NCBI RefSeq assembly: GCF_001941505.1
Contig: NZ_CP009248.1
Location: 372,001 to 436,000, forward strand
DNA length: 64,000 nt
Direction of reading: 5' to 3'
From: Corynebacterium sphenisci DSM 44792
GTDB lineage: Bacteria; Actinomycetota; Actinomycetes; Mycobacteriales; Mycobacteriaceae
Shown here: positions 37,822-46,565 of the stretch, one piece after another
How the letters are laid out: each line of letters opens with the position of its first letter
Numbering within the stretch: the first letter of the stretch is position 1
Made by a program: the position numbers and the translations under genes
The notes under the pieces: generated by a model
Seen by the model: only the letters and a program-made list of their open reading frames with translations
Databases searched by the model: none
What the model was told of the DNA's origin: nothing

Positions 37822-39495
37822 TCAGTCCTTCTCGATGACGCGGTAGTCGGGGTAGGCGTTCCACATGATCTCCACCCCGCGCAGCTCCGGGTTCCACGCC
37901 ACGGAGGCGTTGGGGTACCACAGCGGGATGGCGGGCAGATCGCGCATCAGGATCGCCTGGGCGTCGCGGTAGGCCGCCGCGGCGGCCCCGGTGTCCGGGG
38001 CGGCGGCGGCCCGGTCCAGCAGCGCATCGAACTCCGGGTTGGCGTAGTCGCCGTCATTGGAGGCCCCGCCGGAGCCGTAGAGCGGTTCCAGGAAGTTGTT
38101 CACGCTGGGCCAGTCGCCCAGCCAGCCGGAGCGGAAGGCGGTGTCGATGCTGCGGCCGCTGACCTCGTCGCGCAGCTGCTTGAAGGTCGGGTAGGCCCGG
38201 CCGTGGGCCTCGATGCCCAGGGTGTCGTGCACCATGTTGGCCACCGCCTCCACCCAGGGCTGGTGCCCGCCGTCGGCGTTGTAGGAGATCTCGAACACGC
38301 CGTCCCAGGCGGAGATCGCATCGGCCTCGGCCCACAGCCGCCGCGCCCGCTCCGGGTCATGGCCGAGCACCTCGTTGCCGGGCACGTCGGCGTCCACGTC
38401 GCCGAGGGTCAGCGCGGTGAACTCCACCGCCGGGGTGCGGGTGCCGAAGAAGATCTTGTCGGTGATCAGCCCGCGGTCGATGGACAGCGAAATCGCCGCC
38501 CGGCGCAGCCGCCCCTCCTCCCCGGCGAAATGCGGCAGCCACTCCGGGATGATGAACGCCTGGGAGGAGGCGGTCGGCCCGTTGTAGGACGACTCCGGGA
38601 AATCGGTCTCGAAGCTGGCCATCGCCGTCGGCGGCACCGTGCTGCCGATGGTGTCCAGCCGCCCGGAGAGCAGATCCGCGTAGGCGGTGTCCGGGTCCGA
38701 GTAGAAGCGGAACAGGATGCCGTTGTTCCGCGGCTTGTGCTCCCCGGCGAAATCCGGGTTGGCCACCGTGGTCAGCGAGTTGTTGTGCAGCCAGGCGTCG
38801 CCCTCGGCGAGCATGTACGGCCCGTTGCCGATCGGGTGCTCCCCGAAGGCCGCCATGTCCTCGAAGGCCACCTGGGGCAGCGGCATGTAGGTGGCGTGGC
38901 CCAGCCGCAGCGGGAAGGTCGCCTCCGGCCGGTTCAGCCGGACGATGAACTCCAGATCGTCGACGACCTCCAGGCCGCGCAGCTCGGCGACCTCCGAATC
39001 GGCGGGGGAGACCTCGTCGTAGCCCTCGATGAGATCGAAGAAGGACTGCTGGAACTGGGTGTTCGGCCCGTAGGCGCCGTAGTTCCAGGCGTCCACGTAG
39101 GAGTGCGCGGTCACCGGTTCGCCGTTGGTGAAGGTCCAGCCGGGCTTGAGCCGGAACCGGAACTCGGTCCCGTCGTCATTGGCCTCGATGGATTCGGCGT
39201 GGTCGTTGATGATCGACCCGTCCGGGGCGTAGCGCACCAGCCCGGCGTAGAGGTTCTGCAGGATGTCCCCGCCGCCGGATTCGTTGGTGTTCGTGGTCAC
39301 CAGGGGGTTCTGCGGTTCGCTGCCGTAGGCGATGATCACCCCGGGCCCGGCGTCCCGCCGCTCGGCGGTGCAGGAGACCAGCGCGGCGGCCGGCAGCAGC
39401 ACCGCGAGCAGCGCGGCGAGCACCCGGCGGGCGCCGGCGGGGCGGGGGCGGGGCGGCCATGGTCGCGGCGGCCGGGTGCGCCGGGGTTCCGGCAT
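37822..39495 (-). CDS. Peptide-binding lipoprotein (SBP family 5)
   Basis: Extracellular receptor of 557 residues for the transporter encoded downstream. The signal peptide ends at Cys42 in ALVSC. The early segment EPQNPLVTTNTNESGGGDILQNLYAGLVRY and the RFRLKPGWTFTNGEPVTAHSY block are diagnostic of the OppA/DppA family. AAGGAG precedes ATG 39495. It is first in the SBP-DppB-DppC-DppDF operon. Whether it takes peptides, nickel-type chelates or other ligands cannot be read. Confidence 0.92.
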   Translation of the reverse strand: MPEPRRTRPPRPWPPRPRPAGARRVLAALLAVLLPAAALVSCTAERRDAGPGVIIAYGSEPQNPLVTTNTNESGGGDILQNLYAGLVRYAPDGSIINDHAESIEANDDGTEFRFRLKPGWTFTNGEPVTAHSYVDAWNYGAYGPNTQFQQSFFDLIEGYDEVSPADSEVAELRGLEVVDDLEFIVRLNRPEATFPLRLGHATYMPLPQVAFEDMAAFGEHPIGNGPYMLAEGDAWLHNNSLTTVANPDFAGEHKPRNNGILFRFYSDPDTAYADLLSGRLDTIGSTVPPTAMASFETDFPESSYNGPTASSQAFIIPEWLPHFAGEEGRLRRAAISLSIDRGLITDKIFFGTRTPAVEFTALTLGDVDADVPGNEVLGHDPERARRLWAEADAISAWDGVFEISYNADGGHQPWVEAVANMVHDTLGIEAHGRAYPTFKQLRDEVSGRSIDTAFRSGWLGDWPSVNNFLEPLYGSGGASNDGDYANPEFDALLDRAAAAPDTGAAAAAYRDAQAILMRDLPAIPLWYPNASVAWNPELRGVEIMWNAYPDYRVIEKD

Positions 39496-39625
39496 GATGC
39501 GGGCTCCTTCGTCTTTTTCAGGGCTGAATCATCGTCACCCAGGGTATAGGCCATCGGGGTGCGCCATGTCACCGGGATCGCCGGATATGACCCGGCCCAC
39601 CCTCGCGGGAGGATCCGCTCCGGGC

Positions 39626-41311
39626 TCAGCCGGCCTCGGGCCGGCGCAGCCGGTGGAAGACGGGGAACCCGTCCCAGCCGACCGTCACGCCGGCGACCCC
39701 CGGGCCCCAGGCCAGCCGCTCGCGCAGATCCCACAGCGGGATGTCGGGCAGCTCCGCCAGCAGCCGCCCGGCGATCCGGTCCAGCGCCGTCGCCGCGGCA
39801 TCCGGATCGCCGGCGGCGGCCTCCGCCAGTGCGGCGTCGACCTCCGGATCGGAGAAGCCCACCCGGTTGAAGGACCCGCCGGTGGCGTAGGCCGGCTCGT
39901 AGTACTCCCAGGCCACCGGCAGCGCCGGGGCCATCGCGCGCAGCACCGGGCCCCGGATCTCCCCGGCCAGCAGCGCCTCGGTGAGCGCCGCCGTGCTCGG
40001 GTAGGGCTCCGGGCGCGCGTCCACCCCGAGGGTCCCGCGCAGCCCGTCGGCCACCGCGGTCATCCGGGCCGCCGCGGGGTTCCGGGAATCGCCTGCGGCG
40101 TAGGCCAGCGGCAGGGTCCCGGTGAACTCCGAGATCGCCTCCGCCCGGGCCCACAGCCGGCGGGCCCGCCCCGGGTCATGGCGCAGCACCTCCGCCCCCG
40201 GGGCGGGCCGGCCGCCCAGCGCCGGACCCGCCGCGGGCCCCGCCGCCGGGTCGGCGAGCCCGTCCAGCAGGGTCGCGCAGATCCCCGCCCGGTCGATGGC
40301 CAGGGAGATCGCCGCCCGGCGCAGCCGGCCCTCCGCGCCGCGGAAATGCGGGGCGTCCATCGGGATCGCCAGCGCCTGGTGGGTGTAGCCGGCGGCGTCG
40401 GCGAACCCGCCCGGGGCTTCCCCGGCGGCGTCGGCCGGCGGCTCCGTCGCCACGTCGATGGTGCCGGCCAGCAGATCCGCCCAGGCGGTCTCCGGGTCGG
40501 CGCCGAAGACCAGGTCCAGCCCGGCGTTCTCCGGGGCGTTCGGCCCGCGGTAGCTCGGGTTGGGGCGCAGCCGCAGCACCCGGTGCCGCTCCCAGCCGTG
40601 CTCCCCGTCGATGCGGTAGGGCCCGTTGCCCACCGGATGCTCCCCGAAGCCCTCCGGGTCGGCCAGGGCGGCCGCCGGCAGCGGTTTGAAGCCCACCGCC
40701 GCCAGCCGATCCCGGAAAGCGGCCAGGGGCCGGGTCAGGTGCACCCGGAAGGTGCGCTCGTCGACGCGCTCCAGGCCGCGCAGATGCCGCGCCGGGCCGC
40801 CGGGGGCGTCCGCGCGCATCCGCTCGAAGCCGTCGATGTCGGAGAAGTAGCCTGCGTGCACCCGGTTGTTCGGCCCGTAGGCGGCGTCCTCCCAGGCCCG
40901 GATGTAGGAGTCCGCGGTCACCGGCTCCCCGTCGGCGAAGGACAGCCCCTCGCGCAGGGTGATCGTCCAGGTCCGGAACCCCTCGTCCGGCTCCACGGAT
41001 TCCGCGTCGTCGAGGTAGGCCCCGCCGTCCGGGTCATGGGCCACCAGGCCGGCGAAGATCCGGTGCACCGCGATGATGGAGCCCAGCGAATACGTCGCCG
41101 AGGGGTACAGCGGGCCCTCCGGGTCGGGCATGGCCACCCGGATCGGGGCGTCCGCCGCCGGGGTGTCGCCCCCGGCGACGGCGCAGCCGCCCACCCCGGC
41201 GATCCCGATGAGCAGGGCCAGCGCGGTGAGCAGGTGGACCAGGGATCGGATGGCGGCCGGCGGCCGCGCGCGCCGCCGGGGGGCGGGCGCGCCGGTGCGA
41301 ACGTCGGGCAT
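39626..41311 (-). CDS. Second peptide-binding lipoprotein (SBP family 5)
   Basis: The protein has 561 residues with lipidated Cys43 in GVGGC. It shares the SBP-5 plan with its downstream neighbour (TITLREGLSFADGEPVTADSY, GEHPVGNGPYRI), but the two are clearly divergent copies. It lies 130 bases upstream of the operon on the same strand. It probably supplies a second ligand specificity to the one permease/ATPase set. Its residues are more Ala/Pro-rich than those of the first copy. Confidence 0.9.
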   Translation of the reverse strand: MPDVRTGAPAPRRRARPPAAIRSLVHLLTALALLIGIAGVGGCAVAGGDTPAADAPIRVAMPDPEGPLYPSATYSLGSIIAVHRIFAGLVAHDPDGGAYLDDAESVEPDEGFRTWTITLREGLSFADGEPVTADSYIRAWEDAAYGPNNRVHAGYFSDIDGFERMRADAPGGPARHLRGLERVDERTFRVHLTRPLAAFRDRLAAVGFKPLPAAALADPEGFGEHPVGNGPYRIDGEHGWERHRVLRLRPNPSYRGPNAPENAGLDLVFGADPETAWADLLAGTIDVATEPPADAAGEAPGGFADAAGYTHQALAIPMDAPHFRGAEGRLRRAAISLAIDRAGICATLLDGLADPAAGPAAGPALGGRPAPGAEVLRHDPGRARRLWARAEAISEFTGTLPLAYAAGDSRNPAAARMTAVADGLRGTLGVDARPEPYPSTAALTEALLAGEIRGPVLRAMAPALPVAWEYYEPAYATGGSFNRVGFSDPEVDAALAEAAAGDPDAAATALDRIAGRLLAELPDIPLWDLRERLAWGPGVAGVTVGWDGFPVFHRLRRPEAG

Positions 41312-41373
41312 GAGCCCAGCCTAAACGGATTGCGTTCACCCGTGGCCGATCCGCGCTGCGTAGGCTCGGGGCC

Positions 41374-42315
41374 ATGCCGGACGCCCATGTCACCGCCGCC
41401 GAGGTGCACGGACTCAACAACCGCACCGCCCTGACCCCGGAGCTGCTGCGCCGCATCGCCCGGCTCGCCGGGCAGGACGTGCCCGCCCCCGGCGGGGTGC
41501 CGGACCCGGCCGCCCTGGAGGGCTCGGTGGAGCCCACGGACCTGCTGGAGCTGCTGGTGCTGGCCCAGCTCGCCGGGCTGGAGGAGGCCCCCTCGGGTTT
41601 CCACCGGGCCGAGATGCACCTCGCCCGCCGGGTGCTCGCCGACATCGCCGCCGGGCGCGCCCCATCCCGCAGGGAGATCCACGATCTGCTCCCGGAGGCG
41701 CACACCGTCTACCTGCTGCGGATGGGCCCGGTGACCTTCCTCGGCCCCGAGGTGGCGGAGAAGGTGCCCGCCGATGCCCCGGCCCCGCCGGCGACGGTGG
41801 CCCGGGACGAGTCCTGGCTGGCCAGCCGCTACCTCGACTCCGACCGGGGCGGGGAGTTCACCGTGCCGGCCCGACCGCACGGCCACTCCGGCTACCCCCG
41901 GTTCCGGATCGGGATGTCCCTGGCCGACGGGCCCGAGGACGTGTGGTCATCGGGCCGCGGCTACTGGCCGCTCACCCCGGGCGCCCGCTACCTGGTGCCC
42001 TCCCGGTACGGCTGGTGCCCCTACGTGTTCCGGGTTCCGGAGGACTCCTGGCGGCCCGCCCGGGAGGACGCCGGCCGGCGCCGGTTCTGGGCCACCGCGG
42101 GCGCGCTCATCGACCCCGACGCCGGGGTGGTGCGCCCCATGCGGGAGCCCACCGCGGAGACCGGCTGGCGGGCCGTGGTCGGGGAGCCGGTGGCCGACGC
42201 CACCGAGGACGATCTGCGGGTGGCCCGGCTCATCGCCGGGCGCACCCTGGCCCTGGGCCCGAAGGCCACCAACCCGGTGCTGCGGCTGCGGCAGAAGGGC
42301 CGGCGGCTGTTCTGA
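41374..42315 (+). CDS. Conserved-looking protein of unknown function
   Basis: The protein has 313 residues, soluble, without signal peptide or membrane helix. The N-terminal third is helical (LTPELLRRIARLAG, LLELLVLAQLAG). The middle third carries many aromatic residues in short motifs (YPRFRIGM, SSGRGYWPLTPG, RYGWCPYVFRVP). The C-terminus is basic (LRLRQKGRRLF). ATG 41374 lies seven bases after TAGGCT, so it is probably leaderless. I recognise no family. It ends 35 bases from the low-GC CBS/HEPN gene, and a short palindrome lies between them. Confidence 0.6.
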   Translation: MPDAHVTAAEVHGLNNRTALTPELLRRIARLAGQDVPAPGGVPDPAALEGSVEPTDLLELLVLAQLAGLEEAPSGFHRAEMHLARRVLADIAAGRAPSRREIHDLLPEAHTVYLLRMGPVTFLGPEVAEKVPADAPAPPATVARDESWLASRYLDSDRGGEFTVPARPHGHSGYPRFRIGMSLADGPEDVWSSGRGYWPLTPGARYLVPSRYGWCPYVFRVPEDSWRPAREDAGRRRFWATAGALIDPDAGVVRPMREPTAETGWRAVVGEPVADATEDDLRVARLIAGRTLALGPKATNPVLRLRQKGRRLF

Positions 42316-42327
42316 GTTATATCGAAG

Positions 42328-42341
42328 TTGCGTAGACGCAA
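42328..42341. repeat. Short palindrome between convergent genes
   Basis: TTGCGTAGACGCAA is a six-base inverted repeat around two central bases. It lies in the 35-base gap between two stop codons, at the point where base composition falls sharply. It may be a small bidirectional 3' structure or part of the island boundary. Confidence 0.35.
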
Positions 42342-42350
42342 TAGAGCTGC

Positions 42351-43898
42351 TTATACCTCTCTCATAACAGTTATCGGGATGGTGCGCCTGAAGAGTCTGA
42401 CAGCCTTCTCTATCTTCGCGACCTGGTCCTTCTGTAACGGGTCGGGGGAGAAGTGCATCAAGGAGTTCCTGATCAGTCTAACCTCTTCCATCAGGTCGGC
42501 AACGGTCTTCCGATCCAAAGCTGGCCAGCCTACTATATCCCAACAGTCTTCAATACTCATAGCCTTAGCGTAATTGCCCAGGGAGTATCCCTCTCTCCCT
42601 ACCCGTACACCTAGCCTCCGCATTTCGTCAATGGTGGTCTTTTCTTCAAACCTGTGACGCAGCCTCCTCTCGATTTCGTCGAGGAGGGCAATTGGCCCGT
42701 AGTCTTCGCGGAATCGCGACGCGAGGTCACTGCTAGTTACAATTCCTGTAACCCTGTTTTCTCTATCGCAGACCACGACAAAGCCCTCGTAGTGAATCGT
42801 GTCAATCTTTGACAGCAGTTCATCTTGACTTGTTACACTCGGTGCCGTCTGGCAAACCTCTCCAACCGTTTTGGGGGTTCCCGCAATTAGGCCAAGAGAG
42901 ATCTGCGGCCAAGTAATGGCACCAAGTAAGTGGTTCTCGTCATCCACTACTGGAAGCTGTGAGTAATCATTGATGACCATTTTAGTGACCGCCTGAGCCA
43001 GTTCTTCGTCCGTCGTTGTCACAGTTACTTCGCACTGCGCGCTCGGCATAGTCCCAATAACGTATTTGACTCCTCCTTCCAGCGTGAGGATAGTGCTCAT
43101 ATCAGCTTGTTCGACATCGTCAGGCCGCTCTTCGGGAGCTTCTTGCTCACCACCTCGATTTTCGATAGGGGTGATGGCCACGACTGAATCAATAGCGCCA
43201 TCGGATATTGAAGGTTTTACGAAGAGCCCGCCATCCACTAAGGCGCTGGTAATTTCTTCGACGATCCGCGCGTTTCGGCGGTAGTATCCCCAGTAGCCTA
43301 GGATATCCCGGATCGAAATTTTTAGAACATCGCCCTCGCTAGAGTCGACAAGGGTTGATAGCAGTGCGACGGGATCTTCCTCATCGTCTGATTCGTCGTA
43401 TCCGGGGTCTACGCCAGTGTCGATCATGGACTCCAGGCGAGTTATTACATGCGGTTGCGCTATCTCGCATACGGTCAAGAATGAGCCGAGTGTGCCTCGG
43501 ATGTCATCGCAGAACTCGTCGCGGTCATACTTTTCAGTACCCCAGTCGACTTCACGGCTATGTCTGAAGCCGTCTTGTTCTTCCTCGTCAAACTCATAAT
43601 TGCCTATTACGCGACCGATTGCGACCTGGCCCGGTTCGAGCTTCAGGGGCATTACGATGAAGTCGCCTATCTCAATTTGCGTTACGAATCTCCACAGCTG
43701 CCCCGTCCAGTTGGCTCGGGCTGAACGTGTAATATCGCTACCGTAGCTATCCTTGAGTATTTTACTGATATCAGATTTTGTTGTCGCCTCTGAAAAATCA
43801 GGGGTTCCGGGCCAGCCAGCGTATGAGCGGTCTTCGTTGAAGGCTCTTTCCTCGCGGTCGCCCTCGGCGCCAGCTCGCACCATCCATGCTCTTGTCAT
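42351..43898 (-). CDS. Candidate defence effector: restriction-type N-terminal domain, CBS pair, HEPN-like C-terminus
   Basis: The protein has 515 residues, encoded at roughly 50% G+C against about 75% around it. Residues 1-150 (MVRAG at 6-10, NWTGQLWRFV at 63-72, GQVAIGRV at 90-97) resemble the PUA/EVE-like N-terminal domain of Mrr-type restriction proteins. Residues 185-240 hold a helical block (IRDILGYWGYYRRNARIVEEI). Residues 285-395 are two CBS motifs (YSQLPVVDD, then GFVVVCD and GIVTSSDL). The C-terminus has Arg477-Asn-Ser-Leu-Met-His482, an RX4H motif of HEPN ribonucleases. GGAGG precedes ATG 43898. I infer a sensor-effector toxin of phage defence; no activity is proven. Confidence 0.6.
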   Translation of the reverse strand: MTRAWMVRAGAEGDREERAFNEDRSYAGWPGTPDFSEATTKSDISKILKDSYGSDITRSARANWTGQLWRFVTQIEIGDFIVMPLKLEPGQVAIGRVIGNYEFDEEEQDGFRHSREVDWGTEKYDRDEFCDDIRGTLGSFLTVCEIAQPHVITRLESMIDTGVDPGYDESDDEEDPVALLSTLVDSSEGDVLKISIRDILGYWGYYRRNARIVEEITSALVDGGLFVKPSISDGAIDSVVAITPIENRGGEQEAPEERPDDVEQADMSTILTLEGGVKYVIGTMPSAQCEVTVTTTDEELAQAVTKMVINDYSQLPVVDDENHLLGAITWPQISLGLIAGTPKTVGEVCQTAPSVTSQDELLSKIDTIHYEGFVVVCDRENRVTGIVTSSDLASRFREDYGPIALLDEIERRLRHRFEEKTTIDEMRRLGVRVGREGYSLGNYAKAMSIEDCWDIVGWPALDRKTVADLMEEVRLIRNSLMHFSPDPLQKDQVAKIEKAVRLFRRTIPITVMREV

Positions 43899-43995
43899 TT
43901 GTATTCCTCCGTTTTGTAGACTTTGTATTTGTGTATTTACCACTTAGGTCATAATTAGTCTCACAGGTGGTGTAGTTATTTGGCATTTACGTTGT

Positions 43996-44382
43996 TTAGC
44001 TGCGCTCGGCGCAGTAGGTGGTCCAGCCGGTGGTGTCGTCGGTGAAGTAGGTGGTCCCCGGCTCCCCGGCGGAGCCGGCGCAGTGCGAGATCCGCTTGTC
44101 CGGCATCGGGGTGGGCTGGGAGCCGGGCGGGCCGGTGAAGCCGGTGGGGATGGCGGAGTTGGTGCCGGAGCCTGAGCTGGAGCTGCTGCGCGTGGTCGGG
44201 TCCGGGGTGTCCGTGACCGTGGTCGTCTCGGTGGTGGTGTCCGTCTCGGTCGCGGTGGTGGTCTCGGTGACCGTCTCCGGTCCCGGGGCTTCGGGTGCTA
44301 CGCAGGACAAGGGCGTCAGCATCACAGTCGGGGAGGCGGGATCTGCCCGGGCGACCGTTCTGAAATGGGACGTCACGATCAT
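43996..44382 (-). CDS. Small Thr-rich secreted-like protein or gene remnant
   Basis: The protein has 128 residues. A Thr/Glu-rich repeat region (VTETTTATETDTTTETTT, about 38-56) leads to a Ser-rich stretch and a C-terminal part with two cysteines (HCAG...TYCAERS). The composition is that of the extracellular stalk of actinobacterial surface proteins or kinases, but no signal peptide or membrane helix precedes it and the ribosome site at ATG 44382 is poor. An in-frame stop lies a few codons upstream. It may be the 3' remnant of a longer gene damaged when the adjacent low-GC gene arrived. Confidence 0.35.
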   Translation of the reverse strand: MIVTSHFRTVARADPASPTVMLTPLSCVAPEAPGPETVTETTTATETDTTTETTTVTDTPDPTTRSSSSSGSGTNSAIPTGFTGPPGSQPTPMPDKRISHCAGSAGEPGTTYFTDDTTGWTTYCAERS

Positions 44383-44691
44383 GAATCTGAGGCTAACGAA
44401 GTGCTCCGGTCATCGTCCTGACGTTTTTCGCGCCGGATGAGGGGCGCTCAGTTCGGGATCGAACTCATCGGATCCGGGGTCGTGGAAGCGCCGAAGAGCC
44501 TGTTCGCCGCGCATCGGGTGATGCAGTTTCGTCCCGAACTGTCGTATTTGCGGGGGTGATCGCACCCCCCCGTCGCCGGCCCCGGTGGTGAACGTCGCAC
44601 CCGCGTCGCGCCGGGGGCGCCGCCGGCGGGCGGCCGGGGTGGCACAATGGGCCGACAGCAGCACCCCGCCCCCGACCCAGGAGAACCGCCC
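44383..44691. other. 309-base stretch without a supported gene
   Basis: Base composition is intermediate on the left side and returns to very high G+C by about 44560. It probably contains the glmM promoter; a CACAAT box is visible near 44642. I see no repeat, tRNA or convincing coding frame. Confidence 0.4.
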
Positions 44692-46035
44692 ATGCCCCGC
44701 CTCTTCGGAACCGACGGCGTCCGCGGACTCGCGAACCGCACCCTCACCGCCCCCCTGGCCATGCGGCTGGGTGCGGCGGCGGCCACCGTGCTCACCCGCG
44801 ACTCCAACCCCGCCAAGCGCCGGCCGCTGGCCGTGGTCGGCCGCGACCCCCGGGTCTCCGGGGAGATGCTCGCCGCGGCGCTGTCCGCCGGCCTGGCCTC
44901 CAAGGGCGTGGACGTGCTGCGGGTGGGCGTGCTGCCCACCCCGGGCGTGGCCTTCCTCACCGACGACTACGGCGCCGAGCTGGGCGTGATGATCTCCGCC
45001 AGCCACAACCCGATGCCGGACAACGGGATCAAGTTCTTCGCCGCCGGCGGCACCAAGCTCGATGACGCGGTGGAGAAGGAGATCGAGCGGGAGCTGGATC
45101 TGCTGGAGGACACCGGGCCCACCGGGGCGGGCGTGGGCCGGATCATCGAGGAGGCCCCGGACGCCCTGGACCGGTACCTGTTCCACCTCTCCCGGGCGGT
45201 GCCGCGCAAGCTCGACGGGATCCGGGTGGTGGTGGACTGCGCCAACGGGGCGGCCTCGGATGCGGCGCCCCTGGCCTACGCCGCCGCCGGCGCGGACGTG
45301 GTGGCCATCCACAACAGCCCGGACTCCTACAACATCAACGACTCCTGCGGCTCCACGCACATCGACGTGCTGCAGAAGGCGGTGCTGGAGCACGGCGCGG
45401 ACCTGGGCCTGGCCCATGACGGCGACGCGGACCGCTGCCTGGCGGTGGACAGCTCCGGCAACGTCATCGACGGCGACCAGATCATGGCCATCCTGGCGGT
45501 AGCGATGAAGGAGGACGGGCTGCTGCACCACAACACCCTGGTCGCCACCGTGATGTCCAACCTGGGGCTGCGCCTGGCGATGCGCGAGCACGGCATCGAG
45601 ATGCGCACCACCCGGGTCGGCGACCGCTACGTGCTCGCCGATCTCGCCGCCGGCGGCTACTCCCTCGGCGGGGAGCAGTCCGGGCACGTGGTGATCCCGG
45701 ACTTCGCCACCACCGGCGACGGCACGCTCACCGGCCTCAACCTGATGGCCCGGATGGCCGGCACCGGCAAAACCCTGGCGGAGCTCGCCGCGGTGATGAC
45801 CGTGCTGCCGCAGACGCTCATCAACGTCCCCGTCGCGGACAAGGCGGCCATCGCCGACTCCCCGGAGGTCACCGCCGCGGTCGCCGAGGCGGAGGCGGAG
45901 CTGGGGGAGACCGGCCGGGTGCTGCTGCGCCCCTCCGGCACCGAGGAGCTGTTCCGGGTGATGGTGGAGGCCGCCGACGCGGAGACCGCCCGGCGGATCG
46001 CCGGCCACCTGGCCGCGGTGGTCGCCGCCGTCTGA
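44692..46035 (+). CDS. glmM: Phosphoglucosamine mutase
   Basis: Converts glucosamine-6-phosphate to glucosamine-1-phosphate for UDP-GlcNAc and peptidoglycan synthesis; 447 residues. The phosphoserine is Ser104 in ISASHNPM. The Mg-binding loop is DGDADR, the sugar loop is GGEQSGH, and the C-terminal phosphate site is [16 protein letters not shown] 44692 follows AGGAGAA. GlmS, the preceding enzyme of the pathway, is encoded at 59533. Confidence 0.97.
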   Translation: MPRLFGTDGVRGLANRTLTAPLAMRLGAAAATVLTRDSNPAKRRPLAVVGRDPRVSGEMLAAALSAGLASKGVDVLRVGVLPTPGVAFLTDDYGAELGVMISASHNPMPDNGIKFFAAGGTKLDDAVEKEIERELDLLEDTGPTGAGVGRIIEEAPDALDRYLFHLSRAVPRKLDGIRVVVDCANGAASDAAPLAYAAAGADVVAIHNSPDSYNINDSCGSTHIDVLQKAVLEHGADLGLAHDGDADRCLAVDSSGNVIDGDQIMAILAVAMKEDGLLHHNTLVATVMSNLGLRLAMREHGIEMRTTRVGDRYVLADLAAGGYSLGGEQSGHVVIPDFATTGDGTLTGLNLMARMAGTGKTLAELAAVMTVLPQTLINVPVADKAAIADSPEVTAAVAEAEAELGETGRVLLRPSGTEELFRVMVEAADAETARRIAGHLAAVVAAV

Positions 46036-46044
46036 GCGGCCCGC

Positions 46045-46071
46045 GGGAACACCCGGGCCCCGCGGCCCGTC
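46045..46071 (+). promoter_or_regulatory. ECF-sigma type promoter before lipoprotein 46112
   Basis: GGGAAC at 46045-46050, 17-base spacer, CGTC at 46068-46071. The start codon is 40 bases downstream. The arrangement is nearly duplicated at 46502-46528. Confidence 0.65.
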
Positions 46072-46111
46072 CCATCGGCGACCCACATCCCCGATGGAGA
46101 GGAGGCCCGCG

Positions 46112-46483
46112 ATGGGCCGCCCGAAGGATCCCGCCCCCGCCGCCATCCGACGCACCCGCGCCGGCCTGCTCGCCGCCGCCGCGCTGGCGCTGGCCCTGCC
46201 CGGCTGCATGCCGGGGGCGATGATGACGGAACTCGACGCCCTGGACGCCCCCGCGGCCATGGATCCGCTCGCGGTGGGCGAGTTCACCGCCCCCTACGTC
46301 GCCCCCGCGGGGACGGAGTGGACCGACATGGGCCCCTATGACAGTCGGGATAAGTGCATGGAGGTGCGGCGCCTCGAGGTGGACGGGCTCGGGGGCGTCC
46401 CGCAATTCGAACCGCCGGTGGACAGGACCGAGTGCTTCGCCGCCGACGACGGCTGGTACTACCTCGCGCTGCGCCGGGACTGA
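46112..46483 (+). CDS. Small lipoprotein, first of a tandem pair
   Basis: The protein has 123 residues with a basic start and lipidated Cys32 in LALPGC. The mature domain contains two cysteines (DKCMEV, TECFAA) and ends DDGWYYLALRRD. The last 60 residues (APAGTEWTDMGPY, then C...C, then GWYYLALRR) match the end of the next gene, so the two are paralogues. GGAGG lies six bases before ATG 46112. The domain is not one I recognise. Confidence 0.7.
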   Translation: MGRPKDPAPAAIRRTRAGLLAAAALALALPGCMPGAMMTELDALDAPAAMDPLAVGEFTAPYVAPAGTEWTDMGPYDSRDKCMEVRRLEVDGLGGVPQFEPPVDRTECFAADDGWYYLALRRD

Positions 46484-46501
46484 GGGGGCGGCGGGCGCCC
46501 C

Positions 46502-46528
46502 GGGAACAAAGCGGCCCCCCGCCCCGTC
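46502..46528 (+). promoter_or_regulatory. ECF-sigma type promoter before lipoprotein 46566
   Basis: GGGAAC at 46502-46507, 17-base spacer, CGTC at 46525-46528, start codon 37 bases further. The sequence from the -10 to the start resembles the equivalent stretch before 46112, so the promoter was duplicated with the gene. Confidence 0.65.
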
Positions 46529-46565
46529 CCACCGGCGAGACGCCCCCGAGGGAGAGGACCCCGCC

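Noticed and set aside
42316..43995. Mobile element carrying the low-GC gene
   Set aside because: No transposase, integrase, terminal inverted repeat or convincing target duplication was found at either edge.
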